Shown: positions 47,283 to 56,917 of the stretch, piece after piece
How the letters are laid out: every line of letters begins with the position of its first letter
Numbering within the stretch: position 1 is the stretch's first letter
Origin: Pseudooceanicola atlanticus
GTDB taxonomy: Bacteria > Pseudomonadota > Alphaproteobacteria > Rhodobacterales > Rhodobacteraceae
Length of the DNA stretch: 64,000 bases
NCBI RefSeq assembly: GCF_000768315.1
Contig: NZ_AQQX01000005.1
Span: 124,001-188,000 of the forward strand
Reading direction: 5' to 3'
Translations under genes and position numbers: made by a program
Notes under the pieces: generated by a model
What the model was told of the DNA's origin: nothing
What the model saw: the letters and a program-made list of their open reading frames with translations, nothing else
The model's database searches: none

Positions 47283-48218
47283 TCAGCCGCGGCGCGCCTC
47301 GATCGCTTCCCAGATCTTGGCGGTGATATTGACCCCGTCGAACCGCTCCAGCTCCTGGATACCGGTGGGCGAGGTCACGTTGATCTCGGTCAGCCAGTCG
47401 CCGATCACGTCGATCCCGACAAAAATCTGGCCCTTTTCCTTCAGAAGAGGCCCAATTGCGGCGCAAATCTCGCGATCCCGATCGGTCAGGGCGACCTTTT
47501 CGGGGCGTCCGCCCACATGCATGTTGGACCGCGTCTCGCCCTCGGCCGGTACGCGGTTGATGGCGCCGACGGGCTCCCCGTCGACCAGAATGACCCGTTT
47601 GTCGCCCTTCGACACGGCAGGCAGGAATTTCTGCACGATCAGAGGTTCGCGGGAGAACCCGGTGAACATCTCATGCAGGGAGGCAAGGTTGCGGTCCTCG
47701 GGTGTCAGGCGGAAAACACCGGCCCCGCCATTGCCGTAAAGCGGCTTGACGATGATGTCCTCGTGCTTGGCGCGAAACGCCTTGATCGTCTCCAGGTCGC
47801 GCGCAATCGCCGTCGGCGGCGTGAGTTCTGGGAAGTTCAGAACCAGCAGTTTCTCGGGATAGTTCCGGACCCAGAACGGATCGTTCACGACCAGGGTGCC
47901 CGGTGCAAGGCGTTCCAGTAGATGGGTCGTGGTGATGTAGAACATGTCGAACGGCGGGTCCTGGCGCAGCCATACGACGTCGAAATCGGACAGGTCGACC
48001 ATGGTCATCTCGCCCAGCGTCGCATGGTTGCCCTGCTCGCGCCGAACCGTCAGAGACTGCCCCCGCGCCATGATGTGCCCTTCCTGGTAGGACAGGTTCT
48101 CGGGCAGGTAGTAGAACAACTCGTGGCCCCGCGCCTGGGCCTCCTCAGCGATGCGAAACGTGCTGTCAGCCTCGATATTGACCGTCTCGATCGGGTCCAT
48201 CTGAATTGCGACTTTCAT
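47283..48218 (-). CDS. gshB: Glutathione synthetase
   Basis: GshB joins gamma-glutamylcysteine and glycine using ATP. The 311-residue ATP-grasp enzyme begins [21 protein letters not shown] and has [22 protein letters not shown] (about residues 82-103), [12 protein letters not shown] (about residues 158-169) and [19 protein letters not shown] (about residues 271-289). It stands in the order rsmI-yraN-gshB, which is common in this group. Confidence 0.96.
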   Translation of the reverse strand: MKVAIQMDPIETVNIEADSTFRIAEEAQARGHELFYYLPENLSYQEGHIMARGQSLTVRREQGNHATLGEMTMVDLSDFDVVWLRQDPPFDMFYITTTHLLERLAPGTLVVNDPFWVRNYPEKLLVLNFPELTPPTAIARDLETIKAFRAKHEDIIVKPLYGNGGAGVFRLTPEDRNLASLHEMFTGFSREPLIVQKFLPAVSKGDKRVILVDGEPVGAINRVPAEGETRSNMHVGGRPEKVALTDRDREICAAIGPLLKEKGQIFVGIDVIGDWLTEINVTSPTGIQELERFDGVNITAKIWEAIEARRG

Positions 48219-48293
48219 GGCCGGGCTCCCATATATGCGTTGGCATATGTGATGGCCGAAAGCCGCGGCGGGCGCAATGGCCCACGATCTGTG

Positions 48294-48716
48294 TCACCAC
48301 CATCCGGCGAAGGCATTTTTCAGAAGTTCGACCCGCCCGGTCCCATCGACCAATGCCACGTCAAGCCGCATGTCTGTCATCAACCCGTTCGGTTGTGAGG
48401 CCAGAAAGGACTGCGCAGAGGCCGCGATGCGATCTGCCTGCCGCCGGCTGATCCTTTCCGCCGCTTCAGCGTGAGAGCGTGCAGTCTTGACCTCTACGAA
48501 GATGATCCGGTCACCGTCGCGGAAGATCAGGTCAATTTCGCCGCCCGGCCCGCGCCAGCGCCGCGCAAGGCAGACGAGACCGGCAGCAGCAAGTTCACGC
48601 TCCACGGTTTCTTCGGCGGCAAGTCCTGAATGGTGCGCGACCTGGCCACGCGATTGCCGCGGCGACCCAATCGGATTGGCCCGGTCGACAGGTTCACAAT
48701 CGCGACAGTGCCACAT
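48294..48716 (-). CDS. yraN: YraN-family (UPF0102) putative nuclease
   Basis: The 140-residue protein has the restriction-endonuclease-like core of the family: GGEIDLIFRDGDRIIFVEVK (about residues 59-78), with metal-type Glu, Asp and Glu-x-Lys residues, and an Arg/Lys-rich helix after it. YraN proteins are linked to DNA/cell-division housekeeping, with poorly known targets. The start MWHCRDCEP at 48716 is uncertain: its Cys-x-x-Cys N-terminus is unusual, and an internal start is possible. Confidence 0.85.
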   Translation of the reverse strand: MWHCRDCEPVDRANPIGSPRQSRGQVAHHSGLAAEETVERELAAAGLVCLARRWRGPGGEIDLIFRDGDRIIFVEVKTARSHAEAAERISRRQADRIAASAQSFLASQPNGLMTDMRLDVALVDGTGRVELLKNAFAGWW

Positions 48717-48742
48717 GATACGCCCCTGACGGGCCGGTGCCG

Positions 48743-49603
48743 CTAGTCGCGCTGCAGCGCAAGACCCAGTTGATAGACCTTCCGGCGCGGCCATCCGGTG
48801 GCCTCCGCCACGGACTGCGCTGCATCCCGCAGCGATTGCCCCGCCCTTAATTCCTCTTGTAGCGCATCATTCACGAATTTTTCGCTAACGTCCTTTTCTC
48901 CTGCCCGGTCGATGACCACCACGATCTCTCCCTTCGTGGTCGCGTCGCCCAATCCGTCGAGCAGTTCAGCCAGCGTCCCCTTGCGGATTTCCTCGAATTT
49001 CTTGGTCAATTCACGGCAGATTGCGGCCTTCCGCTCTCCGCCAAGTTCGCCGACCGCATCACGCAGGAACTTGTCGATACGCTTGGGCGATTCGTAGAAG
49101 ACGAGCGTCGCCTGCAATCCGGCCAATTCCCGCAGCGCATCCTTCCGTGCCTTGCTCTGGTTGGGCAGGAACCCGGCAAACAGGAACCGGTCGGTCGGCA
49201 AGCCCGCGAGGCTGAGCGCCGTGATCACCGCCGAGACGCCTGGCGCCGTGGTCACCTCATAACCGGCCTCGCGCGCGGCGAGGGCTAGGTCGTACCCTGG
49301 GTCGGCAATCAGCGGTGTTCCGGCCTCGGACGCATAGGCGACCGACTGACCCTCTGCCATGGCTTGAAGCAGCCGCGGCCGGGCGCGGTCGCCATTGTGG
49401 TCATGGTAGGAAATCAGCGGACGGTCCCCCAGGGGGATCCCGTGGATCTCCATCAGGTGGCGCAGCGACCGGGTGTCCTCGGCGGCCAGGACATCGGCCC
49501 CCCGCAACACGTCGATCGCGTGCAGCGTGATGTCCCGGGCCGCACCGATTGGAACGGCGACAAGGGTCAGGCCCGGCGCCGGTTTGCTGGTCGGCGGATT
49601 CAT
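48743..49603 (-). CDS. rsmI: 16S rRNA (cytidine1402-2'-O)-methyltransferase
   Basis: RsmI methylates C1402 of 16S rRNA with SAM. The 286-residue tetrapyrrole-methylase-fold protein has LVAVPIGAARDITLHAIDVLRGADVL (about residues 14-39), AEDTRSLRHLMEIHG, SEAGTPLIADPGY (about residues 92-104), TAPGVSAVITALSLAGL, and ICRELTKKFEEI. The set is diagnostic. It is divergent from the lipoprotein gene and first in the gshB group. Confidence 0.96.
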   Translation of the reverse strand: MNPPTSKPAPGLTLVAVPIGAARDITLHAIDVLRGADVLAAEDTRSLRHLMEIHGIPLGDRPLISYHDHNGDRARPRLLQAMAEGQSVAYASEAGTPLIADPGYDLALAAREAGYEVTTAPGVSAVITALSLAGLPTDRFLFAGFLPNQSKARKDALRELAGLQATLVFYESPKRIDKFLRDAVGELGGERKAAICRELTKKFEEIRKGTLAELLDGLGDATTKGEIVVVIDRAGEKDVSEKFVNDALQEELRAGQSLRDAAQSVAEATGWPRRKVYQLGLALQRD

Positions 49604-49701
49604 AACTGGATCCTCATCCCAAGGCGGCTATGATCGCCGCAACGTTCTATTCGGGAACGGACAATCCACATTGCACCGTCCCCCCCACCAAGGAGTTTTC
49701 C

Positions 49702-50883
49702 ATGTTCGCCCTTTTGCGCCGTTCCCGCAAGGCCGGAACCCGAATCGCCGCAGCAATCGCCGCGGTTGCGCTGGCCGCGTGTCAGCCCGTTTCGCTTGGC
49801 CAATCGAACGGCACAGGTCCGTCGATCAACACCAACCAGGCCGTCCCGGTCGCCCTGCTGATCCCTCGCAGCGGTGGCAGCGGTGACGCTGTCGTGGCCG
49901 CGAGCCTCGAAAACGCGGCGCGTCTGGCCATGTCCGACCTCTCGGGCGTCCAGATCGACCTGCGCGTCTACGACACTGCCGGGAACGAGGCCCAGGCCAG
50001 CGCCGTGGCCAGCCAGGCGGTCGCCGATGGCGCGAAGGTGATCCTCGGCCCGCTCTACGGCGCCAACGCCAATGCGGCCGGCCTTGCCGCCCGTCAGGCC
50101 GGCGTGAATGTGCTGGCCTTCACCAACAACACCTCGCTCGCAGGGGGCAACGTCTTCGTCCTGGGCCACACGTTCGAGAACACGGCGCGTCGTCTCGCCT
50201 CTTTCGCAGCAGGCCAGGGCAAGCGCCGGATCGTCACCGTCTCGGCCGAGAACGCCGCCGGCACGCTTGGCCGCCAGGCAATCACCCAGGCCGCCGCCGC
50301 CGCCGGTGCGTCGGTCGTGGGCAACGTCACCTACACCTATTCGCAGCAGGGCGTGATCACCGCTGCATCGCAGGTAAAGAACGCCGTGCAGAGCGGCAGT
50401 GCCGACGCCGTCTTCCTCGCCTCGAACACCGATGCGGCACTGCCCTTCTTCGCGCAGCTGCTGCCCGAACAGGGCGTCGACCCGAGCGTCACGCAATATA
50501 TCGGCCTGACCCGCTGGGACGTGCCCGCCCAGACGCTGGACCTGCCTGGCCTTCAGGGGGGCTGGTTCGCCCTGCCCGATCCCAATCTGAACGCCCAGTT
50601 CGAAAGCCGCTACGCGGCCGCCTACGGTTCTGGCCCGCACCCGCTGGCCGGACTGGCCTATGACGGGATCGCCGCCATCGGTGCGCTGGTCAAGCAGGGC
50701 CGCAGCGATGCGCTGACCGCCAGCGCGCTGACGCAGAGCTCGGGCTTCCAGGGGGTGAACGGCGTCTTCCGCCTGCGCCCCGACGGCACGAATGAACGCG
50801 GCCTCGCGGTGGCAACCGTGCGCGACAAGCGGGTTGTCGTGATCGACGCGGCCCCACGCGGCTTTGGCGGGTTCGGCTTCTGA
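49702..50883 (+). CDS. Penicillin-binding protein activator (LpoA-like lipoprotein)
   Basis: The 393-residue protein has a lipoprotein signal with lipobox LAAC (Cys about residue 30) and a periplasmic-binding type I domain (VPVALLIPRSGGSGDAVVAASLENAARLAM, about residues 46-75; ILGPLYGANANAA). LpoA-type proteins switch on penicillin-binding proteins from the outer membrane; others are general ligand-binding lipoproteins. AAGGAG precedes ATG 49702. A terminator follows. Confidence 0.85.
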   Translation: MFALLRRSRKAGTRIAAAIAAVALAACQPVSLGQSNGTGPSINTNQAVPVALLIPRSGGSGDAVVAASLENAARLAMSDLSGVQIDLRVYDTAGNEAQASAVASQAVADGAKVILGPLYGANANAAGLAARQAGVNVLAFTNNTSLAGGNVFVLGHTFENTARRLASFAAGQGKRRIVTVSAENAAGTLGRQAITQAAAAAGASVVGNVTYTYSQQGVITAASQVKNAVQSGSADAVFLASNTDAALPFFAQLLPEQGVDPSVTQYIGLTRWDVPAQTLDLPGLQGGWFALPDPNLNAQFESRYAAAYGSGPHPLAGLAYDGIAAIGALVKQGRSDALTASALTQSSGFQGVNGVFRLRPDGTNERGLAVATVRDKRVVVIDAAPRGFGGFGF

Positions 50884-50911
50884 TCGCCCCGTCACACCAC
50901 GAAAAAATCAC

Positions 50912-50941
50912 AAAACGGGGGCCGGATCAGGTCCCCGTTTT
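50912..50941 (+). terminator. Rho-independent terminator after the lipoprotein gene
   Basis: AAAACGGGG (50912-50920), 12-nt loop, CCCCGTTTT (50933-50941), with a further T after the stem. The A and T stretches form the ends of a 9-bp stem. Confidence 0.8.
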
Positions 50942-50989
50942 TGCATTTACCCCTTGGCAAAGCCCCCCTGCTACACTCATTACCACCTC

Positions 50990-53749
50990 ATGAAAGACGA
51001 ATTCACCCTGCCCGATGACCTGATCTGCGACGCCAGCGAAATCCTTGAGCCTGCGACGCTCTTTGCTGATATCGATGCCGCACGCGCCGCACATCCGAAG
51101 GACAAGGATTTCCGCGCCGCCGCCGTGACGCTGCTTCAGGAGGCGCAGGAAAAGGGGCGCGAAACGATCGCCAAGGCCTTCCTGGCCGAGCCGCGATCGG
51201 CCCGTCCGACGACCCGCGCCTATTGCTGGCTGACCGATCAGCTGATCTGCGCGACGCTGCATGTGGCGCAGACCCACCTGATGCCGAAAGGGTCCGAGCC
51301 GGGCAATTTCGCACTGTGCAGCGTGGGCGGTTACGGCCGCGGCGAAATGGCCCCCTATTCCGATGTCGACCTGCTGTTCCTCGCGCCCAGCAAGATCTCG
51401 AAGGACCTGGAGGCGCTGATCGAACTGGTGCTCTACCTCCTGTGGGACCTGCACATGAAGGTCGGCCATTCCAGCCGCACGATCCGCGACTGCCTCAAGC
51501 TTGGTGCCGAGGATTACACGATCCGCACCGCGCTTCTGGAAAATCGGTTCCTGACCGGCAACCGCGCCTTGGCCACCGACCTGAACAAACGGCTCTGGTC
51601 CGACCTCTTCCGCGGTTCCGAAAAGGATTTCGTGGAGGCAAAGCTGGCCGAGCGTCAGACCCGCCACCGCAAACAGGGCGGCCAGCGCTACATGGTCGAA
51701 CCCAACGTGAAAGAGGGCAAGGGCGGGCTACGCGATCTTCAGGGCCTCTACTGGATCGCGAAATACGTGCACGGCGTCTCGGACACGTCGCAGCTCGTCG
51801 CGCTCGATGTCTTCACGAAGGAGGAATATGCCAGCTTCCGCAAGGCCGATGACTTCCTCTGGGCCGTGCGCTGTCACCTGCACCTGATCGCCGACCGCCC
51901 CATGGACCAGCTAACCTTCGACATGCAGGTCCAGGTCGCCGAGCAGATGGGATATCGCGACCGGGGCGGACGCCGCTCGGTCGAACATTTCATGCAGGAT
52001 TACTTCCGCCACGCCACCATAGTGGGCGAGGTCACCCGCATCTTCCTGACCAAGATGGAAGCGGCGCATGTGAAGAACGAACCGCTTCTTGACCGCGTCT
52101 TCCGCCGCCGCCCAAAGGTCGGCGACCTCTACGAGGTAATCAACAACCGCCTGGCCGTGGTCGACGAGGATGCGTTTCTGTCGGACAAGCTGAACCTGCT
52201 GCGGCTGTTCGACGAAGGGCTGCGGACCGGCATGCTGATCCACCCGGATGCGATGCGGATGGTGACCGCGCATCTGCACCTGATCGACGACGACATGCGC
52301 AACGACCCCGAAGCCGCGCGCATCTTCATGGGGACCCTGCTGAACCACGGCAATCCCGAACGCGCACTGCGGCGGATGAACGAACTGGGCATGCTGGCCG
52401 CCTTCATCCCCGAATTCGAACCGATCGTGGCGATGATGCAGTTCAACATGTACCACCATTACACGGTGGACGAACACACGATTCAATGCCTGCGCCACCT
52501 GGCCCTGATCGAACATGGCGACCTGAAGGAAGAACTTCCCGTCGCCTCCACGATCCTCAAGGAAGGCGTGAACCGCAAGGTGCTCTACGTGGCGCTGATG
52601 CTGCACGATATCGGCAAGGGCCGGGACGAGGATCACGCGATCCTCGGCGCGCAGATCGCCCGCAAGGTGGCACCGCGCCTGGGCCTGAAGCCGCGGGAAT
52701 GCGACACGGTGGAATGGCTGGTGCGCTATCACCTGCTGATGTCGGACATGGCGCAGAAACGCGATATCGCCGATCCCCGCACCGTGCGCGACTTTGCCAA
52801 GGCGGTGCGGACGCGCGAAAGGCTCGACCTGCTCTGCGTGCTGACGGTCTGCGACATCCGTGGCGTCGGCCCCGGCACCTGGAACAACTGGAAGGCGGCG
52901 CTGCTGCGTGCGCTCTACCGCCAGACCAAGCGCGCCCTCGAGACCGGGCTGGAGGACCTCAACCGCGAATTCCGTGGCCAGGAGGCCAAGCGCAACCTGC
53001 GGGAGGCGCTGCCTGACTGGTCCAAATCCGATCTCGACCGCGAGATCCGCCGCCATTACCCGACTTACTGGCAAGGCCTGCACGTCACGTCTCACCAGGT
53101 GCTGGCCGAAATGCTGCTGGACCTGCCCGCCGACGAAATCCGGATCGACCTGCACCCCGACGAAGACCGGGACGCGACCCGTGCGCTCTTTGCCATGGTG
53201 GATCATCCCGGCATCTTTTCTCGCCTCGCAGGGGCGCTGGCGCTGGTCGGGGCGAACGTGGTGGATGCGCGCACCTACACGACCAAGGACGGCTACGCGA
53301 CCGCGGCTTTCTGGATCCAGGATGCCGATGGCCACCCCTACGAGGAGGCGCGCCTTGGCCGTCTCCGCCAGATGATCAACAAGACCCTCAAGGGCGAAGT
53401 CGTTGCCCGCGAAGCGATGAAATCCCGCGACAAGATCAAGAAGCGCGAGCGCGCTTTCCGCGTCAACACGGCCATCAGCTTCGACAATGACGGGTCCGAG
53501 ATCTTCACCATCATCGAGGTCGATACCCGCGACCGCCCGGCTCTGCTCTATGATCTCACGCGGACCCTGGCGGAACAGCATGTCCAGATCTCCTCGGCCG
53601 TGATCGCGACCTACGGCGAACAGGTGGTCGACACCTTCTACGTCAAGGACATGTTCGGCTTGAAACTCTTCAGCGACTCCAAGCAGAAGGCGCTGGAGGC
53701 CAAGCTGCGCGCGGCCATCGCAACCGGTCAGGAAAGGGCCCGTTCGTGA
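50990..53749 (+). CDS. glnD: [Protein-PII] uridylyltransferase / uridylyl-removing enzyme
   Basis: GlnD senses glutamine and adds or removes UMP on PII proteins. The 919-residue protein has the nucleotidyltransferase motif GGYGRGEMAPYSDVDLLFL (about residues 111-129), the HD domain with HDIGKGRDEDH (about residues 538-548), and two C-terminal ACT domains (HPGIFSRLAGALALVGANVVDART; DRPALLYDLTRTLAEQHVQI). ATG 50990 is the first start after the terminator; longer frames run through it and are rejected. Its stop overlaps the murJ start. Confidence 0.95.
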   Translation: MKDEFTLPDDLICDASEILEPATLFADIDAARAAHPKDKDFRAAAVTLLQEAQEKGRETIAKAFLAEPRSARPTTRAYCWLTDQLICATLHVAQTHLMPKGSEPGNFALCSVGGYGRGEMAPYSDVDLLFLAPSKISKDLEALIELVLYLLWDLHMKVGHSSRTIRDCLKLGAEDYTIRTALLENRFLTGNRALATDLNKRLWSDLFRGSEKDFVEAKLAERQTRHRKQGGQRYMVEPNVKEGKGGLRDLQGLYWIAKYVHGVSDTSQLVALDVFTKEEYASFRKADDFLWAVRCHLHLIADRPMDQLTFDMQVQVAEQMGYRDRGGRRSVEHFMQDYFRHATIVGEVTRIFLTKMEAAHVKNEPLLDRVFRRRPKVGDLYEVINNRLAVVDEDAFLSDKLNLLRLFDEGLRTGMLIHPDAMRMVTAHLHLIDDDMRNDPEAARIFMGTLLNHGNPERALRRMNELGMLAAFIPEFEPIVAMMQFNMYHHYTVDEHTIQCLRHLALIEHGDLKEELPVASTILKEGVNRKVLYVALMLHDIGKGRDEDHAILGAQIARKVAPRLGLKPRECDTVEWLVRYHLLMSDMAQKRDIADPRTVRDFAKAVRTRERLDLLCVLTVCDIRGVGPGTWNNWKAALLRALYRQTKRALETGLEDLNREFRGQEAKRNLREALPDWSKSDLDREIRRHYPTYWQGLHVTSHQVLAEMLLDLPADEIRIDLHPDEDRDATRALFAMVDHPGIFSRLAGALALVGANVVDARTYTTKDGYATAAFWIQDADGHPYEEARLGRLRQMINKTLKGEVVAREAMKSRDKIKKRERAFRVNTAISFDNDGSEIFTIIEVDTRDRPALLYDLTRTLAEQHVQISSAVIATYGEQVVDTFYVKDMFGLKLFSDSKQKALEAKLRAAIATGQERARS

Positions 53750-55284
53750 AACCCATCCGGTTGATCCGGGGCTTTCTCACCGTCGGCGTCTGGACCTTGG
53801 CCAGCCGGATACTGGGCTTTGTCCGCGACATCCTCTTTGCCGCCTACCTGGGCGCGGGCCCGGCGGCAGAGGCCTTCGTCGTTGCCTTTTCCCTGCCCAA
53901 CATGTTCCGCCGCTTCTTTGCCGAAGGCGCGTTCAACATGGCCTTCATCCCGCTTTTCTCGAAAAAGCTGGAAGGCGAGGAAGACGCCAAGGATTTCGCC
54001 GAAAGCGCGCTGGCGCTGCTGGCCACTATCCTGATCGTGCTGACGGTTCTGGCGAACCTCTTCATGCCCGCCCTCGTGCTGGCCATGGCATCGGGCTTTG
54101 CCGGGGATGAACGCTTCGACCTGGCCGTGGATTACGGGCGGGTCACCTTCCCTTATGTCCTGTTCATATCGCTGGCCGCGCTGTTTTCCGGGGTGCTGAA
54201 CGCCACCGGCCGCTTTGCCGCCGCCGCGGCGGCGCCCGTCTTGTTGAACGTCATCCTGGCCACGGCGATGATCTGGGCCGCACGCTCCGGTGCGGATGTC
54301 GGGCGCGCGCTGACCTGGGGCGTGCCGCTGGCCGGGATCGCGCAGCTTGCGCTGGTCTGGATCGCCGCCGCGCGGGCCGGGTTCGCCCTGCGTCTGCGCC
54401 TGCCCCGACTCTCACCCGAGATGAAGCGCCTCGCCATCATCGCCGCACCCGCCGCCCTGGCCGGGGGCGTTGTGCAAGTGAACCTGCTTGTCGGCCGCCA
54501 GGTGGCGAGCTTCTTCGAAGGCTCGATCCAGTACCTGAACCTTGCCGACCGCCTGTATCAACTGCCGCTTGGTGTCGTGGCCATCGCTATCGGGGTCGTG
54601 CTGCTGCCCGACCTGTCCCGCCGCCTGAAGGCAGAGGACGAAACCGGCAGCCGCAACGCTTTCAACCGCGCGACTGAATTCGCTCTGTTCCTCACCGTGC
54701 CCTCGGCCGTGGCGCTGGTGGTGATCCCGGAAACCTTGATCTCCGCCCTGTTCCAGCGCGGCCGCTTCACGCAGGAAGACGCCCACGCCACCGCACTGGC
54801 CGTGGCGATCTACGGGCTGGGCCTGCCGGCCTTCGTGCTGCAGAAGGTGCTTCAACCGCTCTTCTATGCGCGTGAAGATACGAAAAGCCCCTTTCGCTAT
54901 GCAGTCGTCGCCATGGTCATCAACGCGGTACTCGCGATCGGTCTGGCCTTCACCTTCGGCTACCTGGCTGCCGCAATCGCGACGACCGCCGCGGGCTGGG
55001 TGATGATGGTTCTGCTCTGGCGCGGATCGCGCCGGATGGGCGCCGCCGTCACCTTCGACGACCGGATGAAACGCCGCGTCTGGCGCATCGTCCTGGCCAG
55101 CCTGCTGATGGGTGGTGCGCTTCTGCTCGGCGAATGGGTGCTTCGACCGCTTGTGACTGGCTGGTCCCGCGCGGGCGCACTGGCGCTGCTGATCCTCTGG
55201 GGGTCTGCCTTCTACTTCGCCGTCAGCGAACTCCTGGGCGCCTTCCGCCTGTCGGAGTTACGTGGCGCCATGCGGCGCGGCTAA
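53746..55284 (+). CDS. murJ: Lipid II flippase MurJ
   Basis: MurJ moves lipid II across the inner membrane for peptidoglycan synthesis. The 512-residue protein has about 14 membrane helices, the early conserved segment TLASRILGFVRDILFAAYLGAG (about residues 17-38) and PNMFRRFFAEGAFNMAFIPLF (about residues 51-71). The start is GTG, overlapping the glnD stop (GTGA), as in many alphaproteobacteria. Confidence 0.95.
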   Translation: MKPIRLIRGFLTVGVWTLASRILGFVRDILFAAYLGAGPAAEAFVVAFSLPNMFRRFFAEGAFNMAFIPLFSKKLEGEEDAKDFAESALALLATILIVLTVLANLFMPALVLAMASGFAGDERFDLAVDYGRVTFPYVLFISLAALFSGVLNATGRFAAAAAAPVLLNVILATAMIWAARSGADVGRALTWGVPLAGIAQLALVWIAAARAGFALRLRLPRLSPEMKRLAIIAAPAALAGGVVQVNLLVGRQVASFFEGSIQYLNLADRLYQLPLGVVAIAIGVVLLPDLSRRLKAEDETGSRNAFNRATEFALFLTVPSAVALVVIPETLISALFQRGRFTQEDAHATALAVAIYGLGLPAFVLQKVLQPLFYAREDTKSPFRYAVVAMVINAVLAIGLAFTFGYLAAAIATTAAGWVMMVLLWRGSRRMGAAVTFDDRMKRRVWRIVLASLLMGGALLLGEWVLRPLVTGWSRAGALALLILWGSAFYFAVSELLGAFRLSELRGAMRRG

Positions 55285-55320
55285 GTCGGAACCAGATCCG
55301 GGGTCGCGGGTTATCTTCCT

Positions 55321-56895
55321 GTGAGCGCCTCAACCCGGACCGACCCGATGTATGATCAGACCACGCCTCTTCCTCGCGCAGCTGGCGCCAAGGATGAATT
55401 GCGTCCGCTCATCACAGCCTCCGAAATGTTCCCCGCCCTCGAAGAGATGCTGCTGGACGCCAAGGACGAGGTCCTGCTGGCCTTCCGCATCTTCGACGCC
55501 CGAACCCTACTTCGCAGCGACCGCGCCCTGGCCCTTGGCCTGACCACCTGGGCCGACCTACTGCCCCACGTCGCGGAAAAAGGCGTGTCGATCCGTCTGC
55601 TGCTTGCCGATTTCGACCCGGTCTTTACTGCCGATTTGCATCGCGACGCCTGGGCTTCGGCCGGCCGGTTCGCGCATCGGCTCAGGGACTGCCCGCAGGC
55701 CGAGATCATCTGCGCCCTGCATGATTGCTCTCCGGCCCCGCTGTGGCAGCTTGTCTTCAACGGCCCGATTTCCCGCCGGAAGAAAGAATTGGAGAACCGA
55801 CCGCCGGAAATGCTCACCCGTCCGCAGGCCTCGGCCCTCCAGGGCCATTACCGCCTACGCCCGGTCACGCTGCACCAGAAATTCGCCGTGGTGGACCAGA
55901 CCCGCGCCATCATCGGCGGCATTGATGTCGACGAACGCCGCTGGGACGACAGCAACCACGATCAGCGGCCCGAAGACACCTGGCACGATGTCAGCATGGC
56001 CGTGTCCGGCCCCGTCGCCAGCGACATCCGCCGCCATTTCGCCGATTGCTGGGACCGCGCCCGTGGCGAATGCGGCACGATCTTCAGCGCCCAGGTCACC
56101 GACCTGCCCGAAGCGGCCCCCGCCGCGCGCCCGATCACGACGGACGTCAAGGCACCCAGCCTGCTCCGCACCGTCTCAACCCATCAGAAGGGTCCGATCC
56201 GTTTTGGCCCGGCGACCCGCGTACGCGAACACGAAACCGCGCATCTGGACCTCTTCGCGAAGGCACGCGACCATGTCTATATCGAAAGCCAGTTCTTTCG
56301 GCACATGCCCCTGGCCCGTGCTCTGGCCAACCGGGCCGCGGAAATCCCCGATCTCGAGCTGACCCTTGTGCTCCCGACAGAGCCCGAGCGGATCATCTTC
56401 GGTCGTTCCAAGGGCACCGACGCCCGTCACGCGCAGGCGCTGCAATTGCGCTGTCTTTCGCATTTGCGCAAGGCGTTCGGCGACCGCCTTGCCGTCGTGT
56501 CCCCCGTGCAGCCCCGCCCCGCGCCCGAAGGCACGCCGATGCCGGTCGAAGGGTCGGGCATCATCTACCTGCATTCCAAGGTGACCCTGATCGACGACGC
56601 GATCGGCATCGTCGGCTCCGCCAACCTGAACGGGCGCTCCCTGCTCTGGGACACCGAGGCGTCGCTGATGTTCCACGATCCCGAAACCATCCGCGATCTG
56701 CGTCTGCGGCTGGCACGCAAATGGCTGGGCTCCGCCCGCGGTGACCCGGCCAATGCCGACACCTGGACCAGCGCGGCCCGCGCCGCCGCCGATACGGAAC
56801 CGGAGCAGCGCCTGTCCCGCGTGCTGCCCTATCCAGAGGGCCGCAACCGCCGTTTCGCGCGCTTCGTCCCCGTCCTTCCGGCCGAGATGTTCTGA
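55321..56895 (+). CDS. Phospholipase D family protein
   Basis: The 524-residue protein has two HKD motifs: LHQKFAVVDQTRAIIGG (about residues 184-200) and LHSKVTLIDDAIGIVGSANL (about residues 417-436), the latter followed by NGRSLLWDTE. These mark a phosphodiesterase or transphosphatidylase such as PLD or cardiolipin synthase. No TM segment or signal is visible, so a cytoplasmic or secreted-by-other-route role is possible. GTG 55321 has no clear ribosome site; ATG 55348 is an alternative. No obvious link to murJ beyond adjacency. Confidence 0.87.
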   Translation: MSASTRTDPMYDQTTPLPRAAGAKDELRPLITASEMFPALEEMLLDAKDEVLLAFRIFDARTLLRSDRALALGLTTWADLLPHVAEKGVSIRLLLADFDPVFTADLHRDAWASAGRFAHRLRDCPQAEIICALHDCSPAPLWQLVFNGPISRRKKELENRPPEMLTRPQASALQGHYRLRPVTLHQKFAVVDQTRAIIGGIDVDERRWDDSNHDQRPEDTWHDVSMAVSGPVASDIRRHFADCWDRARGECGTIFSAQVTDLPEAAPAARPITTDVKAPSLLRTVSTHQKGPIRFGPATRVREHETAHLDLFAKARDHVYIESQFFRHMPLARALANRAAEIPDLELTLVLPTEPERIIFGRSKGTDARHAQALQLRCLSHLRKAFGDRLAVVSPVQPRPAPEGTPMPVEGSGIIYLHSKVTLIDDAIGIVGSANLNGRSLLWDTEASLMFHDPETIRDLRLRLARKWLGSARGDPANADTWTSAARAAADTEPEQRLSRVLPYPEGRNRRFARFVPVLPAEMF

Positions 56896-56917
56896 ACCGG
56901 AGCCTTGCTCGCTGCGG

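Noticed and set aside
51911-53581. A 556-codon minus-strand frame inside glnD
   Set aside because: Antisense shadow; GlnD motifs are intact in the other strand.
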